The notes under the pieces were generated by a model. The model searched no databases. It worked only from the letters and a program-made list of their open reading frames with translations, and was not told where the DNA came from. A stretch of 45,385 nucleotides of DNA, from assembly GCA_051744345.1 (NCBI GenBank), contig JBNJCW010000007.1, positions 1 to 45,385 of the forward strand, in the 5' to 3' direction. A program made the position numbers and the translations under genes. Positions 24,837 to 33,337 of this stretch are shown here, piece by piece. This stretch comes from Halolacustris sp051744345. GTDB lineage: Bacteria; Actinomycetota; Humimicrobiia; Humimicrobiales; Humimicrobiaceae. Numbering within the stretch: the stretch's first letter is position 1; each line of letters begins with the position of its first letter.

Positions 24837-25414
24837 CCCAGGAGCAGAGAAGAATAGAAACCAGGAAGAATATACTGGCTGCTGCCCAGGAAGTTTTTGC
24901 ATCCCGGGGCTTTACCGACAGCGGGGTGGAAGATATCTGCAGGCAGGCAGGCATAACCAAGGGCGCGTTCTATCACCATTTTGCCACCAAGCAGCAGCTC
25001 CTGATGGAACTTCTGGGCCACTGGATAGATGAGGTGGCCGACAAAATTGACCCCGAAAAGCTTAAGACAGACAATGCGCTGCAGCTGCTTGCGGGCATAA
25101 TCAAGTCCATAGAGCCTGCCTTTGCTGATGCCAGGGGCCAGCTCCCCATTTTTCTGGAGCTTTACATAAAGGGGTTAAAAGATCCGGATTTGAAAAAAAT
25201 AAATAAAAAATCCTACGATAAGTTTTTAAGCTTCTTTACCGGTATAGCCCAGGAAGGCATCAGGCAGGGTTCAATTAAGGCAGAAGACGGCAGGGAGGTA
25301 GCCATGATACTTTTTTCCCTGACCATAGGTTTCCTTATACAGGGCCTGCTGAATCCCCGGGGCGCCAACTGGACCGAACTTACCCAAAAAAGCGTACGAA
25401 TGATGCTCCAGTAA
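24833..25414 (+). CDS. TetR-family regulator at the end of the isoprenoid operon
   Basis: The 193-residue protein has a TetR helix-turn-helix (RKNILAAAQEVFASRGF, then DICRQAGITKGAFYHHFATK, about 8-54) and an all-helical ligand domain with a hydrophobic segment near 160-176. It overlaps ispE by 4 bp and must be co-transcribed with the operon, which suggests autoregulation of the triterpenoid genes in response to a lipid-like or membrane-active ligand. No clear palindromic operator was found near 16150-16200 by eye. Confidence 0.88.
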   Translation: MTQEQRRIETRKNILAAAQEVFASRGFTDSGVEDICRQAGITKGAFYHHFATKQQLLMELLGHWIDEVADKIDPEKLKTDNALQLLAGIIKSIEPAFADARGQLPIFLELYIKGLKDPDLKKINKKSYDKFLSFFTGIAQEGIRQGSIKAEDGREVAMILFSLTIGFLIQGLLNPRGANWTELTQKSVRMMLQ

Positions 25415-25446
25415 CCAATCTTATGGCATAAGACCCCCAAATGTAT

Positions 25447-25452
25447 TAGAAT
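25447..25452 (+). promoter_or_regulatory. -10-like box upstream of the GT2 gene at 25469
   Basis: TAGAAT lies within ATGTATTAGAATAC, sharing 11 bases with the element before the GT2 gene at 7047. It ends 16 bp before the ATG, and no ribosome binding site lies between. Confidence 0.4.
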
Positions 25453-25468
25453 ACAATAAAAAGACTTT

Positions 25469-26386
25469 ATGCCATTGCCCACAGATACACAGAAAACCAA
25501 ACTGCTGATAAGCATTGTAAGCTATAACAGCCTGGCCTATCTTATAGACTGCTTGAACTCCATCCGGAAATATCCTCCATCCTGCAGCTACCGGGTAGTG
25601 GTGGTGGACAATGCCTCCTTAGACGGTACTGCAGAGACGGTAAGGGATGGCTTTGGATGGGTGAAGCTTATAGTAAACAAGGAGAATAAGGGTTTTGCTG
25701 CTGCCAACAATATAGCTGTTTCATGCTGCCGGTCACGGTATGTACTGCTCATGAACAGCGACTGCCGGGTGTATGAGAATTCCCTGGACGGCATTGTGGA
25801 TTTTATGGATAAAAACAAAGATGCGGCGGTGGTAGGCCCCATGATTGTAAACAGCGACGGCACCATACAGCATTCATGCCGCAGGTTTCCCTCCATGTTT
25901 GCCGCTGCTGTCCATACCCTTCTGGCTGCGGTCTACCCTGCCAATCCCTTCTCCCTCAGATATAAGATGGCAGATGTTGACCGGAGCAGGCCTTTTGAGG
26001 TGGACTGGGTATCCGGGTCGGCCATGGGCATAAGGAGGAAGGCATTGGATGAGGTGGGCCCCCTTGATGAGAGGTTTTTTATGTATGTAGAAGACCTGGA
26101 TTTCTGTTACCGGGCATGGAAGAAGGGGTGGAAGGTATACTACTACCCCCATGCTATGGTCATGCACCACATAGGGGGCAGCAGCGGGGGCGAAAGCTTA
26201 AGCTCTACTTTGAGGATGCAGAAAAGTGTACTGCTTTTTTACCTGAAAAATTATAAAAGGAACTGGCGCATAATATTTATCCCCGCTCTGGCGGCAGTTT
26301 TAGCTTCCCGGATTTTTTTTACCATGATCAGGCTGAGGCTGGGCAGGAGCAGAATTCTTATTCTTTTAGTTTGCTTTTTGTATTAA
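25469..26386 (+). CDS. Glycosyltransferase family 2 (rhamnosyltransferase-like)
   Basis: The 305-residue protein has the GT2 signature set: LLISIVSYNSLAYLIDCL, VDNASLDGT, LLMNSDCRVYE, DWVSGSAMGIRR and YVEDLDFCYRAWKKGW followed by MHHIGGSSGG. The pattern is that of rhamnosyl- and related transferases. A C-terminal hydrophobic patch (IIFIPALAAVLASRIFF) predicts membrane contact. It opens region 3 and precedes the GDP-D-rhamnose genes, so it may use GDP-D-rhamnose as donor, but this is only context. The start has no ribosome binding site. Confidence 0.87.
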   Translation: MPLPTDTQKTKLLISIVSYNSLAYLIDCLNSIRKYPPSCSYRVVVVDNASLDGTAETVRDGFGWVKLIVNKENKGFAAANNIAVSCCRSRYVLLMNSDCRVYENSLDGIVDFMDKNKDAAVVGPMIVNSDGTIQHSCRRFPSMFAAAVHTLLAAVYPANPFSLRYKMADVDRSRPFEVDWVSGSAMGIRRKALDEVGPLDERFFMYVEDLDFCYRAWKKGWKVYYYPHAMVMHHIGGSSGGESLSSTLRMQKSVLLFYLKNYKRNWRIIFIPALAAVLASRIFFTMIRLRLGRSRILILLVCFLY

Positions 26387-26427
26387 AATAGTTAATATAT
26401 TTTGCTGAAAGGAATGCAGGAGTATTT

Positions 26428-27387
26428 TTGAATATAATAATAACAGGGGCCGGCGGCTTTGTGGGAAAGCACCTTACCGGCCACCTCCAAAAAGATAACC
26501 ATAGGATTTTAGGCATTGATATAAATACGGATGCTGTCAGTCCGGAGATTGAAAGCCGCAAGGTTGATTTGACCCGCCGGCATGAGATAGAGACGCTGAT
26601 TAGAGATTTTAAGCCAGACCAGGTTTACCACCTTGCTGCCCAGAGCTCTGTTTCCTATTCATGGGCAGAGCCCATAGATACATTCAGGATTAATGTCTTT
26701 GGGGGGATAAACCTGCTTAATGCGGTAAGGCAGCACAGCCCCCGGGCAAGGATTCTGGCCGTGTGCACCGCAGAGGAGTACGGGCCTTCCAAGGACGGCG
26801 AGGCCATATCGGAAGATTTCAATATTTTTCCCCAGAACCCCTATGCCATAAGCAAGGCAGCCCTGGATTTCTTTTCCCTTACCTACAGCAAGGCTTACAG
26901 CATGAATGTTTTTGTAACCCGCTCTTTTAACCATATAGGGCCGGGCCAGTCAGAGCGGTTTGTGGCCAGCGATTTTGCCAGACAGATTGCCTCCATAGAG
27001 CAGGGTCTGGCCGGCCCGGTGATAAAGGTGGGCAACCTTGAGGCCTACAGGGACTTTCTGGATGTGCGGGATGTGGTGGCGGCCTACTCGGATATACTTG
27101 AGAGGGGAAACCTGGGCCGCCCCTATAATGTCTGCAGCGGGAAAAAGACAAAGATAGAGCATATACTGGATACCCTTATAGGGTTCAGCAGCAAACGTAA
27201 GCAGATAAGGGTGGAAGCAGACAAAGAAAAGTTCAGGCCCATAGATGTCATCTCCATATACGGGGACAACAGCAAACTGAAAAAAGATACGGGATGGAGG
27301 CCGAAATATGACCTTGAAACATCCCTTTTTCATACCCTTGAATGGTGGAGGGAAAGAGTAAAAAGAAAGGAGAGGAGCAAAAAGTGA
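26428..27387 (+). CDS. rmd: GDP-6-deoxy-D-mannose reductase-like SDR
   Basis: The 319-residue extended SDR has GAGGFVGKHL, the proximal HLAAQSSVSYSW, CTAEEYG with PYAISK (YxxxK), and a SFNHIGPGQSERFVASDFARQIA segment that is characteristic of RMD, the reductase that turns GDP-4-keto-6-deoxy-D-mannose into GDP-D-rhamnose. NLEAYRDFLDVRDVVAAY is also typical. The start is TTG at 26428, five bases after GCAGGAG; a TAAAAT box lies upstream at 26384. It overlaps the next gene by 4 bp. GMD two genes later supplies its substrate. Confidence 0.85.
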   Translation: MNIIITGAGGFVGKHLTGHLQKDNHRILGIDINTDAVSPEIESRKVDLTRRHEIETLIRDFKPDQVYHLAAQSSVSYSWAEPIDTFRINVFGGINLLNAVRQHSPRARILAVCTAEEYGPSKDGEAISEDFNIFPQNPYAISKAALDFFSLTYSKAYSMNVFVTRSFNHIGPGQSERFVASDFARQIASIEQGLAGPVIKVGNLEAYRDFLDVRDVVAAYSDILERGNLGRPYNVCSGKKTKIEHILDTLIGFSSKRKQIRVEADKEKFRPIDVISIYGDNSKLKKDTGWRPKYDLETSLFHTLEWWRERVKRKERSKK

Positions 27388-28499
27388 AAGCAGTAATACT
27401 GGTAGGGGGGAAAGGCACCCGGCTAAGGCCTATCACCTATCTAAACCCCAAGCCAATGCTTCCCCTGGTAAACAGGCCTTTTATGCATAATTTTATAGAC
27501 TGGCTTAAATTTCACGGCATAGAAGATATCATTTTTTCCATGGGCTATCTGCCTTCCATTTTTAAGCAGTATTTTGGCGATGGCTCAAAATTTGGGGCAA
27601 ACATAACCTATGTGGTGGAAGAAAAGCCCCTGGGCACTTGCGGAGCGGTAAAGAATGCGGAAAAGCATTTGGCGGGTGATGCGTTTATGGTGTTTAACGG
27701 GGACATACTCACCTCCCTCAACCTTACCGAGATGATTAGCTACCACCAGCAAAAGAAATCAGATATAACCATTTCCCTTACCCCGGTAGAGGACCCCACA
27801 GCCTACGGGCTGGTTCCCACCGATAAGCAGGGAAGGGTGACTGAATTTTTGGAAAAACCCAGCGAAGAGGAGATAACCACCAACCTTATAAACGCAGGCA
27901 CCTATATAATAGAGCCTGAGGTTATGGAGCTTGCTCCGGCCGGAGAAAACTATTCTTTTGAGAGAGGGCTTTTTCCCGCCTCGCTGGCCAAGGGGTATAA
28001 GATATACGGTTACCGTTCAGATGACTACTGGCTGGATGTGGGAACCCCGGAGAAGTACCTGGCGGCCCACCATGACATACTGGACCAAAAGATTAATTTT
28101 ACTTTCCCCTACGAAGAATACAGGCAGGGCATATATCTGGATGATAAGGTAAAGTATGATGACTCAAACTTTACTTCCGGGCCGGTGGTTATAGGGCATG
28201 GCACCATACTGGAGCCGGGGGCAAAAATTTTGCCCCTTACGGTGATTGGGGACAACTGCTACATATCCTCCGGTGCGGAGATCTCGGGAAGCGTGCTTTT
28301 TGAGCACTGCCGGGTGGGCAAAGGGTCGGTTATAAAGAATTCAATACTTTCCAGGAATGTAAAGATAGATAAAAATGTAAGGATAGAAGGGCTTTCCCTG
28401 ATAGGGGATAACAGCATTATAGGGAAAAACAATGTGCTGAAGAACGGCATCAAGGTATGTATCAATTCCAGGATACAGTCGGGCCAGATTAAATTTTAA
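27384..28499 (+). CDS. Mannose-1-phosphate guanylyltransferase-like nucleotidyltransferase with left-handed beta-helix
   Basis: The frame is open from 27342, but AGGAGAGGAG lies just upstream of a GTG at 27384 that overlaps the rmd stop (GTGA), giving 371 residues. The N-terminus has the pyrophosphorylase motif GGKGTRLRPIT, then KPMLPLVNRP, VFNGDIL and EKPSEEE. The C-terminal third has hexapeptide-like strands (ISSGAEISGSVLFEHC, IEGLSLIGDNSIIG). Together with the gene's place between rmd and gmd, that fits GDP-mannose formation from mannose-1-P and GTP. Glucose-1-P as substrate cannot be excluded. Confidence 0.82.
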   Translation: MKAVILVGGKGTRLRPITYLNPKPMLPLVNRPFMHNFIDWLKFHGIEDIIFSMGYLPSIFKQYFGDGSKFGANITYVVEEKPLGTCGAVKNAEKHLAGDAFMVFNGDILTSLNLTEMISYHQQKKSDITISLTPVEDPTAYGLVPTDKQGRVTEFLEKPSEEEITTNLINAGTYIIEPEVMELAPAGENYSFERGLFPASLAKGYKIYGYRSDDYWLDVGTPEKYLAAHHDILDQKINFTFPYEEYRQGIYLDDKVKYDDSNFTSGPVVIGHGTILEPGAKILPLTVIGDNCYISSGAEISGSVLFEHCRVGKGSVIKNSILSRNVKIDKNVRIEGLSLIGDNSIIGKNNVLKNGIKVCINSRIQSGQIKF

Positions 28500-28523
28500 A
28501 AAGACAGGCGAGAGGTGAATAAA

Positions 28524-29486
28524 TTGAAAGCATTGATTACGGGAATAACAGGCCAGGACGGCTCCTATCTGGCAGAATTTCTGCTGGATAAGGGCTATGA
28601 GGTTTACGGGATGATAAGAAGGTCATCGGTAGAGAATCTGTACAGGATAGAGCATATAAAGGATAGGATAGAGTTTGTGCAGGCAGACCTTTTGGATCAG
28701 CTTTCCATTGTGAATGCGGTAAGGGAAGCGGCTCCGGATGAAATATACAACCTGGCGGCAATGTCTTTTGTACCCACCTCCTGGAAGCAGCCTGTACTTA
28801 CCGGGGAATTCACTGCCCTGGGGGTTACCAGGATGATGGAAGCGGTAAGGCATATGAACAAGAAGATAAAGTTTTACCAGGCATCAAGCTCGGAGATGTT
28901 CGGCAAGGTAAGGGAGGTTCCCCAGAATGAAAACACCCCCTTCTACCCCCGGAGCCCATATGGGGTGGCCAAGGCTTACGGCCACTACATTACCGTAAAC
29001 TACCGGGAAAGCTATGACATATTTGCATGCTGCGGGATACTGTTTAACCATGAATCGCCGCGCAGGGGTATGGAGTTTGTTACCAAAAAGGTAACCGACG
29101 GGGTGGCCAGGATAAAGCTGGGACTGGCCGATGCCCTTTATCTGGGCAACCTGGACTCCAAAAGGGACTGGGGCTATGCCAAAGACTATATTGAGGCCAT
29201 GTGGCTCATGCTCCAGCAGGACAGTCCCCAGGATTATGTTGTCTCCACCGACCAAACCCATACGGTCAGGGAATGGGTGGAGGCGGCGTTTGGCTGCATG
29301 GGGCTGGACTGGCAGAAATACGTGAAGGTAGACGAAAGGTTTATGCGGCCTGCCGAAGTTGATCTGCTGGTGGGGGATTCAACCAGGGCCAGGGAGGTCC
29401 TGGGATGGAAGCCCAGGGTTGATTTTGAGCAGCTGGTAAAAATAATGGTAGAGTATGATTACAACAGGCTTAAGAAAAAGGTTTAA
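28524..29486 (+). CDS. gmd: GDP-mannose 4,6-dehydratase
   Basis: The protein of 320 residues has GITGQDGSYLAEFLL, the RRSS motif near 35, NLAAMSFVPTSW, ASSSEMFG, YGVAKAYGH (YxxxK) and LFNHESPRRG, all diagnostic for GMD. It makes GDP-4-keto-6-deoxy-D-mannose, the substrate of Rmd. GTG at 28515 lies within AGAGGTGA, which is better read as ribosome binding site for the TTG at 28524 (MKALITGITGQDG). The C-terminal WKPRVDFEQLVKIMVEYD is usual. Confidence 0.93.
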   Translation: MKALITGITGQDGSYLAEFLLDKGYEVYGMIRRSSVENLYRIEHIKDRIEFVQADLLDQLSIVNAVREAAPDEIYNLAAMSFVPTSWKQPVLTGEFTALGVTRMMEAVRHMNKKIKFYQASSSEMFGKVREVPQNENTPFYPRSPYGVAKAYGHYITVNYRESYDIFACCGILFNHESPRRGMEFVTKKVTDGVARIKLGLADALYLGNLDSKRDWGYAKDYIEAMWLMLQQDSPQDYVVSTDQTHTVREWVEAAFGCMGLDWQKYVKVDERFMRPAEVDLLVGDSTRAREVLGWKPRVDFEQLVKIMVEYDYNRLKKKV

Positions 29487-29498
29487 AGGCGGGCATTT

Positions 29499-30947
29499 AT
29501 GAATGACAAGGTTATAAGGTTTGGCACCGACGGCTGGAGGGGCATAATAGCCGATGATTTTACCTTTGAAAATGTAAAGGTGGTAACCCAGGGGGTTTGT
29601 GAATACCTCGAGCATAAAGCAGAAACAAAAAGGCAAAAGCCCCGGGTGGTAATAGGGTATGACACAAGGTTTTTATCAGAGAGGTTCGCGCGTGCAGCTG
29701 CCGGGGTGCTGGCGGCTAACGGGGTTTCTGCTGTGGTTTCTAATAAGGTGGTTCCCACGCCTGTACTCTCCTACGGGGTAGTAAACCGGGATGCGGACCT
29801 GGGAATAATGATTACTGCCAGCCACAACCCCTACTGCTATAACGGTTTTAAAATAAAGGGGCCTTTTGGCGGCTCTGCTGATATGGATATCATATCCAAG
29901 ATTGAAAAGAGGGTCCAGAAAGGCATAAACGACGGCCTTTTCTACCGCTGCCTGGACGAGAGCAGCGGGGATGTTAAGGATATAAGATATGAAGATTTTA
30001 TTGCAGACTACAAAAAACATATATTCAGCTTAATAGATATGGAAGCAGCAGCCAGCCATGGTTTCAGCCTGCTTCTTGACCCCATGTACGGGGCAAGCCA
30101 GGGTATATATAAAGCCATAATGGAAGAGCTTAAGCCTAAAAAGCTTGTAGAGATACACGGCCAGCCCAATCCAGGTTTTGGAAACATCAGCCCCGAGCCC
30201 ATCGGGGAAAATCTGGGGGATGCGGTTTCAAAGCTTAAGGCAGAGGGCCTGGATATGGCCATCTGCCTGGACGGGGATGCTGACCGCATTGGCGCCCTGG
30301 ACAGCAGCGGAAACTATATTAGCAGCCACCACATATTTGCGGTGGTGCTGCTGCACCTGGCAGAGGACAGGAAACTAAAAGGAAGGGTGGTAAAAACTGT
30401 TTCCACCTCTTCAGTTATAGACCGCATATGCAGAGAATACTCCCTTGAGCTTAAGACAACCCCCATCGGTTTTAAGTATATTGGAAAAGAGATACTGGAC
30501 GGGGGAGTCATTATGGGGGGAGAAGAGAGCGGCGGGCTGTGGTGCTACGGCAATATCCCCGAACGTGACGGCATGCTTATGGGGCTGAAACTTGTAGAGA
30601 TCTGTTCTTTGCATAAAAAACCGATAAGCCGGATACTGGACAGCCTGTATGAGCGGTTCGGTTATTTTGCCTACCAGAGGAAGGACTACCATATAACCCT
30701 TAAGCAGAAGGAAAATCTGATTTCGGAGCTTAAGAGGGGAGTGCCCGGCCCCATAGGGGATTTGGGCATAGATAAGGTGGTAACCATCGACGGCTATAAG
30801 TATATCACTGCTGATGGAAGCTGGATAATGATAAGGCCTTCAGGCACCGAAGCGGTGGTCCGGGTGTATGCTGAGAGCAGCAGCCAGGACAAGCTGGATA
30901 GCCTGCACAGGCTGGGTAAAAAAGTAATTGATGGAATAATGGGCTAA
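29499..30947 (+). CDS. Phosphomannomutase/phosphoglucomutase
   Basis: The 482-residue protein shows the alpha-D-phosphohexomutase motifs in order: FGTDGWRG, TASHNPYCYNG (phosphoserine Ser), LDGDADR (metal loop), GGEESGG (sugar loop) and RPSGTEAVVR (phosphate loop). In context it turns mannose-6-P into mannose-1-P for the guanylyltransferases; glucose-6-P may also be used. It starts 12 bp after gmd. The length is near that of the archaeal/thermophile-type PMM/PGM group. Confidence 0.92.
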   Translation: MNDKVIRFGTDGWRGIIADDFTFENVKVVTQGVCEYLEHKAETKRQKPRVVIGYDTRFLSERFARAAAGVLAANGVSAVVSNKVVPTPVLSYGVVNRDADLGIMITASHNPYCYNGFKIKGPFGGSADMDIISKIEKRVQKGINDGLFYRCLDESSGDVKDIRYEDFIADYKKHIFSLIDMEAAASHGFSLLLDPMYGASQGIYKAIMEELKPKKLVEIHGQPNPGFGNISPEPIGENLGDAVSKLKAEGLDMAICLDGDADRIGALDSSGNYISSHHIFAVVLLHLAEDRKLKGRVVKTVSTSSVIDRICREYSLELKTTPIGFKYIGKEILDGGVIMGGEESGGLWCYGNIPERDGMLMGLKLVEICSLHKKPISRILDSLYERFGYFAYQRKDYHITLKQKENLISELKRGVPGPIGDLGIDKVVTIDGYKYITADGSWIMIRPSGTEAVVRVYAESSSQDKLDSLHRLGKKVIDGIMG

Positions 30948-30964
30948 AAATTTGTAGTATAAGG

Positions 30965-30970
30965 TAAAAT
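30965..30970 (+). promoter_or_regulatory. -10 box before the PGI/PMI gene
   Basis: TAAAAT in AAGGTAAAATAATT is followed by AGGAG (30978-30982) and the ATG at 30991. It suggests an internal promoter for the PGI/PMI-ahcY-mtnA group. Confidence 0.4.
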
Positions 30971-30990
30971 AATTAACAGGAGATAATTCA

Positions 30991-32061
30991 ATGCAAAAAC
31001 TTGATGACATGGATTATATAGAAAAGCTTGACAGTGGAGGAATGCTCAGGGTTGAGGAAGAATTCCCCCTGCAGCTGGCTGATGCGCAGAAGATTGCCCA
31101 GGCGGTGGACTTGAGCAAGATCAGCGGAAAAAAATATGCGGGGATAGCATTTCTGGGCATGGGCGGTTCAGGTTTTGCCGGAGATATGATAAAAGCCCTG
31201 ATAAGGGATGAAATAAATATTTTTATTGATTCGGTTAAGGGCTACAGGCTCCCGGGCTATGTTACCAAGGACTGGCTGGTGGTACCGGTGAGCTATTCCG
31301 GCAATACGGAGGAGACCATAGCATGCACTGAACAGGCCGTAAATAAAGGGGCGACTGTAATGGCGGTAACCTCCGGAGGCAGGCTGGCACAGCTGGCAGA
31401 ACAGCATGACAGTGCAATAATAAAGGTTCCTTCAGGATACCAGCCCCGGGGGGCGATAGGGTATCTTTTCCTGCCTGCCCTGGTGGCTTTAAGGAAACTG
31501 GATATGGCGGCTGTAGGAGACAGCGACATACAGGAGGGGCTGGATGCTGTAAGGCAGCTTTCTGCCAGGTTAAACCGCAGGGTTCAAACCAGCAAAAATT
31601 TTGCCAAGCAGCTTGCCTGCTCGATAGGAGAGAGGCTGCCTGTAATCTATGGAACAGAGGGCTACCTTTCCTGCATAGCCTACCGATGGAAATGCGAGAT
31701 AAATGAAAATGCCAAGACCCCCTGCTTCTGGGCCCAGTTTCCGGAGCTTAACCACAATGAGACCGTGGGCTGGGAAAGGCTGGCACCGGTGACCAAAAAT
31801 TTTGTCCTCATCGTGCTAAGGGAACAGGATGAGCACCAGAAAATCAAGGTGCGCATAGACACCACTGTTTCCCTGATTGCCCGGAACCTGGGACAGGTAA
31901 TAGAGGTGCCTGTAGAGGGAAAATCCAGGTTCTGCAGGGCCATATCATCATTGTACATTGGGGATATAACCAGTGTTTACCTTGCCCTGCTTTCCGGGGT
32001 TGACCCCACGCCGGTTGAAAAAATTGAAAAACTAAAAGCCGAGCTCGCGAAGCTTGATTAA
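30991..32061 (+). CDS. Bifunctional phosphoglucose/phosphomannose isomerase
   Basis: The 356-residue protein has two SIS domains: GMGGSGFAGDMIKAL and VVPVSYSGNTEETIA in the first, and the WKCEINENAKTPCFWAQFPELNHNE segment with catalytic Glu and His in the second. This matches the bifunctional PGI/PMI family of archaea and some bacteria. It interconverts fructose-6-P, glucose-6-P and mannose-6-P, and so begins the GDP-mannose branch. AGGAG precedes the ATG by eight bases. Confidence 0.9.
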   Translation: MQKLDDMDYIEKLDSGGMLRVEEEFPLQLADAQKIAQAVDLSKISGKKYAGIAFLGMGGSGFAGDMIKALIRDEINIFIDSVKGYRLPGYVTKDWLVVPVSYSGNTEETIACTEQAVNKGATVMAVTSGGRLAQLAEQHDSAIIKVPSGYQPRGAIGYLFLPALVALRKLDMAAVGDSDIQEGLDAVRQLSARLNRRVQTSKNFAKQLACSIGERLPVIYGTEGYLSCIAYRWKCEINENAKTPCFWAQFPELNHNETVGWERLAPVTKNFVLIVLREQDEHQKIKVRIDTTVSLIARNLGQVIEVPVEGKSRFCRAISSLYIGDITSVYLALLSGVDPTPVEKIEKLKAELAKLD

Positions 32062-32080
32062 TGATAGAAAGGACCAAATA

Positions 32081-33337
32081 ATGGATTATGATGTAAAGGA
32101 TTTAAACCTTGCTGCCAGCGGAAAAAACAAGATTGAATGGGCCGGCAAGGATATGCCGGTGCTGGCAGGTATAAGGGATGAATTTTTAAAGAAAAGAAGC
32201 TTGAAGGGGGCCAGGATTGCTGCATGCCTGCATGTTACCAGCGAGACGGCAAACCTGATGATTGCGCTAAAAGGCGGCGGGGCCGATGCTGCCCTTTGTG
32301 CTTCTAATCCCCTGAGCACACAGGACGATGTTGCCGCTTCCCTGGTTAAGGATTACGGAATTTCTGTTTTTGCCATAAAGGGCGAGGACAATGACACATA
32401 CTACAAACACATAAACAGTGTCCTGGACAAAAAACCCCAGATATCCATGGATGACGGGGCCGATGTCGTATCTGCCCTGCACAGCAATAGAAAAGAGATG
32501 CTGGCAGGCATGATGGGAGGCACCGAAGAGACAACCACCGGGGTTATCAGGCTAAAAAGCATGGAAAAGAACAAGGTCCTGGGCTATCCCATCATTGCGG
32601 TAAACGATGCCCTGACCAAGCATCTTTTTGATAACCGCTACGGAACAGGCCAGAGCACCATTGACGGAATACTCAGGGCTACCAATATGCTGCTGGCTGG
32701 AAAGAGGTTTGTGGTAATAGGATATGGCTGGTGCGGCAAGGGAGTGGCCATGAGAGCCAAGGGAATGGGCGCCTCGGTCATCGTGCTGGAGGTTGACCCC
32801 TTAAGGGCTCTGGAGGCAAAGATGGACGGGTTTGAGGTCATGTCCAATACCGAGGCAGCAAAGGTGGGGGAGGTTTTCCTCTCTGTTACCGGAAACAAGC
32901 ATGTGATAGGAGAGCCCATACTTGCCAACTGCAGGGACAGGACAGTGGTGGCCAATTCCGGCCATTTTGATGTAGAAATAGACCTGGATTACCTTAAGAA
33001 AAACAGCGTTTCTGAAAAAGAGGTACGCCCCTATGTAACCGAGTATATGATGAAGGACAAAAGGAAGATATACGTGCTTGCCCAAGGCAGGCTGGTTAAC
33101 TTAAGTTCGGCCGAAGGGCATCCGGCAAGCGTTATGGATATGAGTTTTGCCAACCAGGCATTAAGCGCACAATACATATACGAAAATGCATCCAGGCTCA
33201 AGGAAAAGGTCTACCCTGTCCCCCAGGAGATAGATGAGAGGATAGCGGAGATAAAGCTGGGCACCATGGGAGTAGAAATTGACAAACTTACCCCCGAACA
33301 GGAGGAGTACCTTAGCTCATGGCATATGGGAACATAA
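32081..33337 (+). CDS. ahcY: Adenosylhomocysteinase
   Basis: The 418-residue protein carries CLHVTSETANL, NPLSTQDDVAASL, the TKHLFDNRYGTGQSTIDGI segment (catalytic Lys/Asp) and the NAD loop VVIGYGWCGKGVAMRAKGMG. The NPLSTQDDVAA form, with no long insertion, is the archaeal/Thermotoga type of the enzyme. It hydrolyses S-adenosylhomocysteine. The frame opens at 32054 inside the previous gene, but GAAAGGA before the ATG at 32081 decides the start. Its end overlaps mtnA by 19 bp. Confidence 0.95.
   Translation: MDYDVKDLNLAASGKNKIEWAGKDMPVLAGIRDEFLKKRSLKGARIAACLHVTSETANLMIALKGGGADAALCASNPLSTQDDVAASLVKDYGISVFAIKGEDNDTYYKHINSVLDKKPQISMDDGADVVSALHSNRKEMLAGMMGGTEETTTGVIRLKSMEKNKVLGYPIIAVNDALTKHLFDNRYGTGQSTIDGILRATNMLLAGKRFVVIGYGWCGKGVAMRAKGMGASVIVLEVDPLRALEAKMDGFEVMSNTEAAKVGEVFLSVTGNKHVIGEPILANCRDRTVVANSGHFDVEIDLDYLKKNSVSEKEVRPYVTEYMMKDKRKIYVLAQGRLVNLSSAEGHPASVMDMSFANQALSAQYIYENASRLKEKVYPVPQEIDERIAEIKLGTMGVEIDKLTPEQEEYLSSWHMGT

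Noticed and set aside
32054..32080. Earlier ahcY start inside the PGI/PMI gene
   Set aside because: The ATG at 32081 has a close GAAAGGA site and the family N-terminus begins there.
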